The translations under genes and the position numbers were made by a program. A stretch of DNA of 64,000 nucleotides from JAVBQJ01 sp031549115 (GTDB lineage Bacteria > Verrucomicrobiota > Lentisphaeria > Victivallales > Victivallaceae): the NCBI GenBank assembly GCA_031549115.1, contig JAVBQJ010000031.1, forward strand, positions 5,729 to 69,728. The letters are read 5' to 3'. Below, piece by piece: positions 26,975 to 36,164 of the stretch; within the stretch, counting starts at the first letter, position 1, and the number at the start of each line of letters is the position of its first letter. Under the pieces are notes generated by a model that made no database searches, was not told the origin of the DNA, and saw only the letters and a program-made list of their open reading frames with translations.

Positions 26975-28123
26975 TTATAGCGCATATTCGCTCCGGACCG
27001 TACGCATGGCTTCCAGTATCCGGTTGCCCTGATGAACCGACGGCAACAGATACATGCCTTCGCTCCATTCGTTCCAGGCATTGACGATCACCGCCGGCGC
27101 CTCCTGCGCCAGGGCGTCGCAATAGAGCCCGGCAATGCGTTCCGGGGTATTGCCGGTCACGATCGGCTCGTACCCGAGCTCCCGGAACGGCATCGGGAAA
27201 TGGACCGCGCGGTTCCACCGCGGCGACACATCCAGCCCGGTGGTCACCACCGGAAAGTGCGGCAGCCCCCACGCCGCCATGCGCCGCCAGCACCGATGAT
27301 GCGACTCGATCACCTCGGAATAGTCATAAACCGGATGCGTTTCCGGGATTTCCCCATAACGCGGACTGCGGACAATGTTGTAGGCGAACACCGCGTCGAA
27401 TCCCATGCGTTCGGCCCACGGCACCCGATCGTAACCACAGCAGTAGACATTGTCGTTGCAGCACCCCACGTTGGCCAGCAGGAACAATTCGTGTCCGTGG
27501 CGGGCTGCAATCTGCCGCAGTTCGTTGACCATTGCGGCAACCTCCGCTTCGCCCCCCAATTCATCGCGCAGCAATTGCAGGTCGTAAATGCTGAACACCA
27601 CCCGCCCGTCGATTTGCCAGTAATTCGGATGCGAAAAATACGTGCGGCAGCAATATTCGATCATCCGGCGGCAATCCTCCGGCGAATGACGCTGGGTGAG
27701 CCAGATCGTGGCGGTCTGGTTTTCCCTGCCGTTCATGCCCCGGTTGTGCTCGTCCAGCGCCGGCCAGCGCCCCCAATGGTGATTGGCCCACATCAGCGCG
27801 AACTCCAGCCGGTTCCGGTTGGGCGCCCGCAGGAACGCCTCCTCCAGCGGCCGCTGCAGAAATTGCTCGCCTTCGTACCAATACCAGTCAAAGAGAAACC
27901 CGTCGACCGCATGATCGGCCGCCCAATCGATCTGTTTCGCCATCCACTCCGGCGCCGCCTCATCGAAATAACCCCATTGCGGCCGCAGCGGTTGGTTGTG
28001 CCCTTCGAAAAGCGGCCGGGTGCTCTGCAGCAGCCGCCATTCGCTGAAGCCGTCCCCGTACCAACGGCGGTAGTGTTCGTCGGGGTGCCAGCTGGGAAAG
28101 TAAATCGCAAAGGTCTTCGTCAT
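26975..28123 (-). CDS. GH99-like / WbsX-type glycan enzyme
   Basis: 382 aa from ATG 28123. The frame stays open far upstream, but that part overlaps the GH95-like gene and has arginine/glycine-rich non-protein character. The product begins MTKTFAIYFPSWHPDEHYRRWYGDGFSEW and continues with DHAVDGFLFDWYWYEGEQFL and, near the end, PAVIVNAWNEWSEGMYLLP. These are hallmarks of the WbsX/GH99-like domain (PF14307 type), found in endo-mannosidase-like hydrolases and in proteins annotated as glycosyltransferase WbsX. No signal peptide is present. It starts 2 bp after the GH95-like stop and is the last gene of the tightly packed operon. A hydrolytic role fits the setting better than polysaccharide synthesis. 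Confidence 0.78.
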   Translation of the reverse strand: MTKTFAIYFPSWHPDEHYRRWYGDGFSEWRLLQSTRPLFEGHNQPLRPQWGYFDEAAPEWMAKQIDWAADHAVDGFLFDWYWYEGEQFLQRPLEEAFLRAPNRNRLEFALMWANHHWGRWPALDEHNRGMNGRENQTATIWLTQRHSPEDCRRMIEYCCRTYFSHPNYWQIDGRVVFSIYDLQLLRDELGGEAEVAAMVNELRQIAARHGHELFLLANVGCCNDNVYCCGYDRVPWAERMGFDAVFAYNIVRSPRYGEIPETHPVYDYSEVIESHHRCWRRMAAWGLPHFPVVTTGLDVSPRWNRAVHFPMPFRELGYEPIVTGNTPERIAGLYCDALAQEAPAVIVNAWNEWSEGMYLLPSVHQGNRILEAMRTVRSEYAL

Positions 28124-28125
28124 TT

Positions 28126-30537
28126 TTATTCGTTCCATTCGATCGTATGTAGTTTCTTGCTCCGCGGCAGCTTCACCCGAATCCGCCGCAACCGGCAATT
28201 GGGGCCCCGTTCGACGCGAAACTCCGCCGGACGCCCCGGAACCCAGGCCGCGCTGACCAGCAGGTCGCCCTCGACCCGGAAGTGTTCGAATTCGGCCGCC
28301 TGCCGCAACGGCCAGGCGGGAAAAAGTTCGATCACATCGCCGCGCCGGCGCAGCAGCATTTCCGCGATCAGCGTGAGAAAATCGCCGCTGCCCTCCAACG
28401 CCGGAGCCGCAAATTTTTTCGCCTCCGGATTCGGCGAGGTGCTTCCGTAACAGCCGCACCACGGCTCCGTTTTCGGCATCCGTTCCGCTCCGGCGATCAG
28501 GTAGCCGCCGGGAATCCGGGCGAGGTTGCGCTCCGTATCCCGGAATGGCGCGATCACGCAGGCGTCGTGGCTGAACCAGCCGTTCGGTTTGGCGTAAGCC
28601 GCCAGAAACATCGGCCAATAACGCTGGTGAAACGCTTCCACCAGACCGAGCCGCAGCGCGCTCGCCGCCATGTGAAAACATTGCCACACGCATTGAAAAT
28701 GCCACCCGCCCGGATTGGCGTAACTGATTTGCGCAATCGATTCCTCGATGTGTTGAAACGTGTCGCAATAGAGCGCGTCTCCGGGCTCGATTTCACCGCA
28801 GGGGAACACCGGATACAGGGCATTCGCCTGACTGATGTAGTGATCGGGGTTCACATTGCCGCCGTCCAGCACGATCCGACGTCCGCGGCGGTCGGTTCCG
28901 GCGGGATACGCCGGCAGATGCGTCAGGAAATCGCGCCATTGCGCCGCCTCGCCGCCAAGTCCGAGCTCCTCCGCCATGTCCACGGCGGCGGTCAAATCGT
29001 AACGCAGCATCGAGACCGTCTGCACCGAGTCACCAGTATCCATCGCCTCCAGTTCACAGACATGGGTGAAACGCCAATGCCACTCCGGACCCGACGTATC
29101 GGCCACCTCCCGGTAAAATTGCAGAATTTCCCGGAGAAACGGGTAAATGAGCTCCCGCAGCTGCCCGCGGTCGCGCCGGAATTGCCAGGCCCGACAGAAG
29201 ATCAGCGCCACATAGGACCCCATCAGCGCGAAACGATAGGTGCCGACGCCGCCGAATACCGATCGTCCCCGCGTTTGAAACGCCATATCGAAATGCGCTC
29301 CGCCGACGCCGAAAACTTCACGCGCCAGCCGCCGGGCTTCGGGCAGAAACGAATGAAACGTTTCCAGATACCCCTGCGCCAACTCCGAATGGTTCAGGAT
29401 ATGCACCGGATACAACGGACATTGCGCGTTCTGGTCCAGATGCAGATCGCCATGCCAGGGGGAAACCTGCCGCGGACGCCGGGACGGCCCATAACACAGT
29501 CCGGTCAGTCCCGGAACCGGCGCCGGGCCGCAGGATACCGCCAGAACATACAGCGACCGGTAAAAACGCCGCTCCAAAGCCGCATCCTCCAGACGGATTC
29601 GGCTTTGCCGCCAGAAGCCGTGCCACCATCTGCGGCAGCGGCGCGCCAATCCGGCATACCCGTCTTGCTCCGCCCGGTCCAGACGCGACCGCGCCTCGAC
29701 CGTAAGATCGTCCGCGTCGCAGTCGGAAACCACCGTGACAAAGCATTCCGAATCGCCGGCGATGTGCCAATGGCCGAAAGCGCCCTCCACCGTTGCCGTC
29801 ACCGCTCCGGCGCGGTCCGGATGATACGCCGGGCGCAGCAGCTGCGGCAACAGCTCACGGTAAGCGACGGCGGGCCGTGAAACTACCCGTACCGCCACCA
29901 CATAACGGACCGCCCCCGGCAGCTCCTGTTCCAGAAAAAGCGTGTTCCCCTCGCGCCGGAGGCGATGAGGAGCGATGCCGTCCTCCTCCGGCCGGGTCAG
30001 ATACAGATGCTGATGAAAACCGGTAAACGGAGAAACATTCCGGATCCGGACGGCCATCACATCGTCGTCGCGGACGACCAGGGTGGATACCACCGGATGC
30101 GACAGATGCTTGTCCGCCCGAATGTCGAGTTCGCCGTCCCGCAGCTTCAATCGCCCGGTCAACGCCGGCATCGCGTTCGCTGTCCCGGACCCGGCGTCGC
30201 GCCCCATATCCCAGCTCAGCACGCAACAGCTTTTCGGGCCGGCCCCGGGCGGCGGCGGCATCGCGACTTCACGGGCCGCAAATTCCGCGCCGGATGCGCC
30301 GCGGGAAGCCAGTGCTTCGGCCTCGGCGCGAGGCAGGACAGTGCCGGGCTGCGCGGTCCGCGCGTCGATCACGTCGGCCTTGTTGACGATCCACTCGAGG
30401 TCGCCGGGAGCGCAAACCACAGCTCCGAGCGAGCCGTTGCCGAGCACGAAGCCATCCTGCCAGCAATACGGCATATCGGAACGAACCAGGTCATGCTCCC
30501 GGGAGGGACACAAATCAGTACCGTTGCGTTGTTTCAT
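28126..30537 (-). CDS. GH95-like (alpha-L-fucosidase/galactosidase-type) enzyme
   Basis: 803 aa from ATG 30537, whose ATGA overlaps the stop of the upstream C45-like gene by 4 bp. An in-frame ATG at 30558 lies inside that gene and is less likely. The N-terminal beta domain has the family signature DGFVLGNGSLGAVVCA. The middle is an (alpha/alpha)6 barrel (SPWHGDLHLDQNAQCPLYP, WHWRFTHVCELEAMDTGDSVQ). The C-terminal part has GDVIELFPAWPLRQA, as in GH95 enzymes. No signal peptide is present, so a cytoplasmic enzyme trimming terminal alpha-L-fucose or alpha-L-galactose is plausible. It diverges from typical members and could be a GH65-like clan relative. Confidence 0.65.
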   Translation of the reverse strand: MKQRNGTDLCPSREHDLVRSDMPYCWQDGFVLGNGSLGAVVCAPGDLEWIVNKADVIDARTAQPGTVLPRAEAEALASRGASGAEFAAREVAMPPPPGAGPKSCCVLSWDMGRDAGSGTANAMPALTGRLKLRDGELDIRADKHLSHPVVSTLVVRDDDVMAVRIRNVSPFTGFHQHLYLTRPEEDGIAPHRLRREGNTLFLEQELPGAVRYVVAVRVVSRPAVAYRELLPQLLRPAYHPDRAGAVTATVEGAFGHWHIAGDSECFVTVVSDCDADDLTVEARSRLDRAEQDGYAGLARRCRRWWHGFWRQSRIRLEDAALERRFYRSLYVLAVSCGPAPVPGLTGLCYGPSRRPRQVSPWHGDLHLDQNAQCPLYPVHILNHSELAQGYLETFHSFLPEARRLAREVFGVGGAHFDMAFQTRGRSVFGGVGTYRFALMGSYVALIFCRAWQFRRDRGQLRELIYPFLREILQFYREVADTSGPEWHWRFTHVCELEAMDTGDSVQTVSMLRYDLTAAVDMAEELGLGGEAAQWRDFLTHLPAYPAGTDRRGRRIVLDGGNVNPDHYISQANALYPVFPCGEIEPGDALYCDTFQHIEESIAQISYANPGGWHFQCVWQCFHMAASALRLGLVEAFHQRYWPMFLAAYAKPNGWFSHDACVIAPFRDTERNLARIPGGYLIAGAERMPKTEPWCGCYGSTSPNPEAKKFAAPALEGSGDFLTLIAEMLLRRRGDVIELFPAWPLRQAAEFEHFRVEGDLLVSAAWVPGRPAEFRVERGPNCRLRRIRVKLPRSKKLHTIEWNE

Positions 30538-31574
30538 TTTGCGCTGTAACACTCCCATTGACGGTTATGGTCGAGCCGCGGCGACGCCACATACAGCATC
30601 CCCGGCATTCTGCTGTCGGCATAGGTTATCGCGATATTCCCCGGCGGGCACAGCGAGTCCGCCGAATCGGCGTCGCCGGCCAGCCACTCCCGGATCATCG
30701 CGCCGGTGCACCTGCCGTTGAAATCATGGCCGAACGCCGCCAGCCGCCGGCAGCGGCCGCGCGTCGTGGCGCACTCCGGAAACCCGGTGATCCCGGCGGC
30801 GGTCAATTCCTGTTCCCAGGCCGATTGGGTCACATGATTGGTCAACACCTTCGGCAATGCGGATTCGAGTTCGAAACAGCGTCCCTGCAAGTATTGCGCG
30901 GCAAAGTTGCCGCCGTCCCGGTCGACGGCGACCAGGTTGACCGTGAAGCAGTAACGCCGGCACAGCGACTTTACCTCCGCCACGGTGGCGCACTGCTGCA
31001 GCAGCAGCCGCAGCACCAGATCCGCACACAATACGGGGCCCGACGGGGGAGCCGCTCCGGTAACCAATTGCGAAGAAACCCCCAGGCTCAACCCGGCGGC
31101 GTTGACGCCGCGGTTGCCCCATACCGTTCCGGCGATCGGCAGCGTGATGAACGCATACCCGCGCTCGGGCCGCACTTTCACCAGCCCGGAGTAATAGCGG
31201 GCGCTGTCATCCAGCGCTCCGGCATTGGCCACGGCGCCGTCATCGAGCGTAATCAACAGACTGGAGCACTGCTCCGGCGCCCCGGCATAGTATTCGTACT
31301 GCCATGCCCGCAAGTTCAGGAGCAGGATCTCCTCGCACGAAAAACCGCTTCCCTCCGCGATGCCGTCGACTTCCTCGAGCAGCCAGGGCGCGTCGCGCAT
31401 AAGCAGGTCGCGCTGCGTTTCGACCCACCGGAAAAAATCACCGTGCCGCGGCAAAGGCGTATACCCGGTCCGACGCACCAGAATGTCGATGTTGCCCCGG
31501 ATCGCCGCCTGAAATGTCTGTCCGGCCGCAAAGCCGAGTTGCCGCGGCGATCCGGAAAATTCGTGATATTGCAT
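30534..31574 (-). CDS. Peptidase C45 / acyl-transferase-like NTN hydrolase
   Basis: 346 aa from ATG 31574. The upstream stop and this start overlap as TAATG, and AGGTGA lies 5 bp upstream. The sequence follows the C45 (isopenicillin-N acyltransferase-like) fold: an N-terminal propeptide-like part with EVDGIAEGSGFSCEEILLLNL, then the candidate self-processing nucleophile Cys103 in EQCSSLLI, then GTVWGNRGVNAAGLSLGVSSQ and TVNLVAVDRDGGNFAAQYL. Family members cleave themselves before this Cys and hydrolyse or transfer amide-linked acyl groups. Its place between two glycosidase genes hints at removal of an N-acyl or amide group from a modified sugar or glycopeptide. This is inference. Confidence 0.75.
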   Translation of the reverse strand: MQYHEFSGSPRQLGFAAGQTFQAAIRGNIDILVRRTGYTPLPRHGDFFRWVETQRDLLMRDAPWLLEEVDGIAEGSGFSCEEILLLNLRAWQYEYYAGAPEQCSSLLITLDDGAVANAGALDDSARYYSGLVKVRPERGYAFITLPIAGTVWGNRGVNAAGLSLGVSSQLVTGAAPPSGPVLCADLVLRLLLQQCATVAEVKSLCRRYCFTVNLVAVDRDGGNFAAQYLQGRCFELESALPKVLTNHVTQSAWEQELTAAGITGFPECATTRGRCRRLAAFGHDFNGRCTGAMIREWLAGDADSADSLCPPGNIAITYADSRMPGMLYVASPRLDHNRQWECYSAK

Positions 31575-34500
31575 TACTTCACCTGTTCCAGCCGGATCAA
31601 TTGATAATCCTTTGCCTTGATGTTCAATTCGCAGCCCATGGCTCCCGTCCGGCGGACCGCCGTTCCGTCCTGCAAAGAAAAATCCCACATCTCCCCTTCC
31701 CGGCCGGGCAGTGCCAAAGTGCCGTGATAATCCCGCGTCCCCAGATTGCCCGCCAGCGCCAGCATGGCGCCGTCCGGCTTGCGCCAGAGCGACACATACA
31801 CCTGCGGCGCCTCCGGCTGCAACGCCACTTCGCCCTGCTGTTCGTAATAAGCCACAAAGGTACAATCGTCCAACCCGAAGCCGTCCTGAAATGCGATGTA
31901 GCGGTTCAATTCGCCGATGTCGCAGTAAAACCCCCAGACCGCAACGCCATGCAGCTGCATCAGCGCAATCACCGTCCGGGTGTCCCGGGTCAGCTCCGGC
32001 GAGGGTTCCTGGGAATTCTGGAACTTGACCAGAAAAACCGGGACGATGCCGAACTGGCGCCCGAACGTGGTTTTCAGCCGGCTCAACGGGATCAATTCGG
32101 TATAGTCCGAACTCACTTTGACGCCGATCACCCCGGTTCGCTGCTGGTACGGTTCGCCGTCCAACAGCATAGTCGCGAACGACGCGATCGGCGTGACGAT
32201 CTGGCTGTAGTTGTGAAAAATGAAGTCGGCGTGGCCGCGCCGGTCCATCACGATCTCATAAATCGCCCGCCGCATCGCCCGGTCGGCAAAGATCGGCCAG
32301 ATCGGATAGCGCTTGCCATCCCGCTCGTAACCGCTGCCGGTGACCGGATTGTCCAGCGCCATCACCGTCCCGAAATCGTAATAGAATCCGTCGAAGCCGA
32401 AACGCTCCACCGCCTGTACCGTACTCCAGAGGAAATAATCCCGCCAGCTCCGGGAGCACGGATTGGCGCCCCAGTGCAGTTCGCCGCGGGTCGATAGGGT
32501 CCAGGTGTCGCAATTCAGCGGATTTTTCCATTCCTGCTCGAAAAAACGGAATTCCGGCGAACTGCCGCCGATCCCGTTGCTGGTGGCATACGCCAGCGCG
32601 CGAAAGCCGGGGGTGGCCTGCTGCCCGGTGACGAAGCGGAGCGCCCGGTCATCGTCTTTGGTCGGATACGGAATCCCGCCATACCGGTGGTATTCGATAC
32701 CGGTCGTATAACCGGTGCTGAATTGCCGTTGCCGCGTCGTCGATACGCTGCTGGCGAAGTGGTACGACGTCCAGTCCGGCGGCAGCGGTTTGGCCGGCGT
32801 GGCCTGCATGCCGAAGGTATAGGTGAAGCGCTCCGCCAGCGGCAGCGGCGCTTCGACCATGTTGATTTGCAGCTCGACGGCATCCGCCTCCGGACGCAGC
32901 TCGACGACCCGTTCGCGCGATTCCGGCAGATAATTCTGATCCGATTCGGCGAACCAGGCAATGCCGCGCAGATCGTCGCCGACCCATAACTGCGGCATGA
33001 ACGCATCGGCGTAAACGCCGTCGATTTCGGTATTCATATCGATCACCAGCCACTTCTGGTAGGGGCCGGCAAACGGCAATTTATAACGGGCGATCTCCCG
33101 GCGCACCGGCAGATGCCAGCGCATCGCCGTGATTGCGGTATTGCCCGGATGCCGCGGCACGACCGTCAGATCGTAACGGATCATCCCGTCGAATTCAAGC
33201 GTACCGTCCAGGGTTGCGGCAATGTCGGTATTGCCGTAATCGGCTTGCCAGCGCACCTCCGCCGGGGTTTGTTCCACCCAACGCATCGGCGAGGTCAACG
33301 GCACCGGTCCGGCGGCGGTCGCGAGCTCCAGCCGGGCCGGCGCCGCCAGCAGCGCCGTCCCGGAGGCGAAGACCTGCTCCGGGAAGCCCTCGCTGTTGAA
33401 GCGATACTCCTGTGTCAGCGTCCGGACCGTCCGAGCATGAACCGCAATCGGTGTCCAGGGCGGCAGCAGCTTCCGGTTGACGCCGAGCGCCGCCTCGAAT
33501 CCGATCCAGGGCGCCTGGTAGAAGCATTGGAACGGGATATCGCGCTCCTCGGAGCGTCCCGCTGCTTCCAATCGCAACCGCAGGGTATAATCCAACCCGG
33601 TCAACGATTCCATGCTGAAGCCGATCGAGCCGGAATTGACGTGGGCGGCAAGCGTGCGGAACTCTTCGGCAATCACCGTTTCGCGTTCATCCAGGATCTG
33701 CGCCTGCAAGGCAAAACCGGTATCCAGCGGATAATTGACCTCCCAATTCACGCTCATTTCCCGGTCGGCCGAGTAGAATTTCAATGACGCCGCCAGGGTA
33801 TCGCGCAGCTGGAAGTGAAAGAGCTGACGGAATCCGGTGCTGTTTTCCACCAGGACGGCATACCGGCCCATTCCCGGCAGCGGCAGCCGCAGCGGCGCAT
33901 CGCCGGGATACTCTTGATCCACAATGACTTTCCCCGGAGTCACGGTCACTTTTTTCAATTCCGTCTCCAGAAACGTCAAGTCCTGCGGCAATTTTTTCAA
34001 ATAGACCCGGATATGCTGTTCCGGGGCGGAATTGAGCGGGGACAATACCAGCGTTTGCGTTTTCTGATCGACCTCCGCTGATTGGCAGCCACCGGGCGCG
34101 GCGGCAAAATCCAGCTCCCAGAATGCCGATGTGTCCCCGTACGCCATCGTCAGCGCCGGGTTGGCGAAATTCTTCGGGTCGAGAAAATTACGGCCGACAT
34201 TGAAGCGCCAGCGCGTTCCCGGCTCCGGCGGATCGACATTCAGATCGGCATAGGGAATCGCCACGACGGCGCTCCAGCTGTCGAGAGAGGTTTCCACCCG
34301 GATTGTGGCATGGCCGGGCAGCGGATGCGAATTCCGGAGCCACAGACTTTGCCCGTAGATGTTGAAGGCGAGCTGGTACACCGGTCCCGAACCGTCCGGC
34401 TGCGGCGTCAGCAGAATTTCCGCCGACGGCGCCTGCCACAACTCCTCCGGCGTGGCGGGATGGGGATAATCACCGGGTTCGATCGGCGAAGTCAGACGCA

Positions 34501-35398
34501 ACAGCAGCGCCTCCGGCGAATACGCCATCCGCACCTCGGTAGAGCGGGCGCTCAGTTCCATGCTCGGAATCTCGAGAAAGCCGGAGAAGCCGGAGAATTC
34601 CCGCCATTCCGGAGCGTCAGCCGTATTCGGAACCGTCCCGGTCACGGGTCCGGCGACGAGGCGCGGAATGTAGGCTTCGGCGCGGCCTTCTCCGGGCGGC
34701 AGCATGGACAGATAGAGATTTTCGATCTCGCCATCGGTCAACACCCGATTGTAAATTTTCAGTTCATCGTAGTCGGTGGTACCGGAGCTGCTCTGCAAAG
34801 CAAGCCTGGTGCCGGTATCGGTCGGAAGATTCTCCGCCGGCAGCTCCACCCTGCCGGCGGGGCTGCCGTCGATGAACAACCCGAGCTGTCCGCCGCCATA
34901 GGTGAACGCGACGAAATACCAGCGGTTGCGTTCCCAGCGGTCCAGCGCATGGACAAGCTGCGCAACGTGTTTTTCTTTGCCGACGAAGGTCATCAGCGTC
35001 GGACCGGGCATTTTGAACAGTTGGATCCGGTCGCCCTCCGCACCGATCTGCGCGGCGGCGAAGATCCAGTTGTATTCCGGCGTGCTGCCCGCCGGTTCCC
35101 AATCCACCGCCCGCATCCAGAAGGCCACCGTCCCCTGCGTCAAAGCGATATTATGAGCCTGTTCAAAGTACACCCCGGCGCCTTCGCTCATCCGGACCGC
35201 CTGCCCGGCTACGCCGGGAACGAAGGTGAGCGTCCCGCGCGTTCCCGCTTCCGCCAGTTGGGAACCGGCGGCCTTGTTCGCACGCAACACCCCGTCGAAA
35301 TGGGCATGAAACAACACCGGATCCGGCTCCGCCGCTGCCGTCGCCGCCATGGTCAATCCGCAGACCGTCCCGATAATCGATTGGAACACTTTTTTCAT
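31574..35398 (-). CDS. Large secreted LamG / CBM9-like / TIM-barrel glycoside hydrolase
   Basis: 1274 aa from ATG 35398, one base after the prepilin TAG; the product begins with a signal peptide (MKKVFQSIIGTVCGLTMAATAAA). Residues about 25-235 are a LamG/concanavalin-like domain (GVYFEQAHNIALTQGTVAFWMRAV, YDELKIYNRVLTDGEIENLYL). Residues about 260-460 resemble a CBM9-like domain. The C-terminal half is a barrel with the candidate Asp1008 in GFYYDFG and a later LLDGEPYQ, then a beta tail. It resembles the 561-4280 product in its CBM9-like domain and barrel and probably belongs to the same DUF6067-type family. The ribosome site (GGGG, 7 bp) is weak, so coupling to the prepilin is likely. Confidence 0.7.
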   Translation of the reverse strand: MKKVFQSIIGTVCGLTMAATAAAEPDPVLFHAHFDGVLRANKAAGSQLAEAGTRGTLTFVPGVAGQAVRMSEGAGVYFEQAHNIALTQGTVAFWMRAVDWEPAGSTPEYNWIFAAAQIGAEGDRIQLFKMPGPTLMTFVGKEKHVAQLVHALDRWERNRWYFVAFTYGGGQLGLFIDGSPAGRVELPAENLPTDTGTRLALQSSSGTTDYDELKIYNRVLTDGEIENLYLSMLPPGEGRAEAYIPRLVAGPVTGTVPNTADAPEWREFSGFSGFLEIPSMELSARSTEVRMAYSPEALLLRLTSPIEPGDYPHPATPEELWQAPSAEILLTPQPDGSGPVYQLAFNIYGQSLWLRNSHPLPGHATIRVETSLDSWSAVVAIPYADLNVDPPEPGTRWRFNVGRNFLDPKNFANPALTMAYGDTSAFWELDFAAAPGGCQSAEVDQKTQTLVLSPLNSAPEQHIRVYLKKLPQDLTFLETELKKVTVTPGKVIVDQEYPGDAPLRLPLPGMGRYAVLVENSTGFRQLFHFQLRDTLAASLKFYSADREMSVNWEVNYPLDTGFALQAQILDERETVIAEEFRTLAAHVNSGSIGFSMESLTGLDYTLRLRLEAAGRSEERDIPFQCFYQAPWIGFEAALGVNRKLLPPWTPIAVHARTVRTLTQEYRFNSEGFPEQVFASGTALLAAPARLELATAAGPVPLTSPMRWVEQTPAEVRWQADYGNTDIAATLDGTLEFDGMIRYDLTVVPRHPGNTAITAMRWHLPVRREIARYKLPFAGPYQKWLVIDMNTEIDGVYADAFMPQLWVGDDLRGIAWFAESDQNYLPESRERVVELRPEADAVELQINMVEAPLPLAERFTYTFGMQATPAKPLPPDWTSYHFASSVSTTRQRQFSTGYTTGIEYHRYGGIPYPTKDDDRALRFVTGQQATPGFRALAYATSNGIGGSSPEFRFFEQEWKNPLNCDTWTLSTRGELHWGANPCSRSWRDYFLWSTVQAVERFGFDGFYYDFGTVMALDNPVTGSGYERDGKRYPIWPIFADRAMRRAIYEIVMDRRGHADFIFHNYSQIVTPIASFATMLLDGEPYQQRTGVIGVKVSSDYTELIPLSRLKTTFGRQFGIVPVFLVKFQNSQEPSPELTRDTRTVIALMQLHGVAVWGFYCDIGELNRYIAFQDGFGLDDCTFVAYYEQQGEVALQPEAPQVYVSLWRKPDGAMLALAGNLGTRDYHGTLALPGREGEMWDFSLQDGTAVRRTGAMGCELNIKAKDYQLIRLEQVK

Positions 35399-35399
35399 G

Positions 35400-36140
35400 C
35401 TATTGCCCCAGCCAGAACTCTTTCGCCGCCGCGGAGTTGGTGTCCATCGGCCGCCCTTTATCATTGGAATTGCCTTTCTCCCTGGTCACGTGCCCATCGG
35501 CCCACAGCGCGGTGAACTGATTGCCGTGCCGGTAACTGTAGCAGTGCGACAAATCGCGGATATACAATCCGGTCACCGTTCCATACGTCCAACTGTAGAC
35601 ATAGGAGTGTCCTTTCACGTCGGTCGCGGCAATTGCCGCCGACGGCTTGGCAATGCCGGTGCGCAGCTTCCAGGTACTTTCCGCCCAGCCGGCGGTAAAG
35701 TACAAATCCGAGTTCAAGCCGAGCATCGGGAGCGACTCCACCGAATCGCGTATCCCCCACGCGTAGTCGGCCGCGACACCGGCGACATCCTCGGTATTGT
35801 CGGCGAGCGCATCCGGACACCCCAACGGATGGGGACGGTTTTTGCCGCCGTTGGTTATGCCGCCGATACCGGCGCCGGGAAACATATACGTGCCGATGCT
35901 GCCGTCCGACCAGGACCAGCGGACGAAGTTGTCATCCGCGGCGGGAGACAGCCATCCGTTCCAATCGTTGCTGTACATCACGTCGCCGAGACCGATCTGC
36001 TTGGCGTTCGATACGCATTTGATGGCCCGCGCCGCCGCTCTGGCTTTGCTCAGCGCCGGCAATAACATGCTGGCCAAAATAGCGATGATCGCGATCACGA
36101 CCAGGAGCTCAATCAATGTAAAATTTATTCTTCGTTTCAT
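35400..36140 (-). CDS. Prepilin-type protein with H-X9-DG motif
   Basis: 246 aa beginning MKRRINFTLIELLVVIAIIAI, with GGGAGG 8 bp before the ATG. The usual MLLPALSKARAAARAIKCVSNAKQIGLGDVMY follows. The C-terminal motif is H-GNQFTALWA-DG. It sits 24 bp after the TIM-barrel hydrolase gene and one base before the large secreted hydrolase, repeating the prepilin-then-hydrolase order of 4284-4988/561-4280 and 42644-43327/43343-46699. A pseudopilin role with the adjacent hydrolase is inference. Confidence 0.88.
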   Translation of the reverse strand: MKRRINFTLIELLVVIAIIAILASMLLPALSKARAAARAIKCVSNAKQIGLGDVMYSNDWNGWLSPAADDNFVRWSWSDGSIGTYMFPGAGIGGITNGGKNRPHPLGCPDALADNTEDVAGVAADYAWGIRDSVESLPMLGLNSDLYFTAGWAESTWKLRTGIAKPSAAIAATDVKGHSYVYSWTYGTVTGLYIRDLSHCYSYRHGNQFTALWADGHVTREKGNSNDKGRPMDTNSAAAKEFWLGQ

Positions 36141-36164
36141 CGTTCCAACCTCCCTGTTTATTTG

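Noticed and set aside
28124..28768. N-terminal extension of the GH99-like frame
   Set aside because: It lies inside the GH95-like gene and has shadow-type composition. Family similarity starts at ATG 28123.
31575..31865. N-terminal extension of the C45-like frame
   Set aside because: It overlaps the large hydrolase gene. The TAATG overlap at 31574 gives the natural start.
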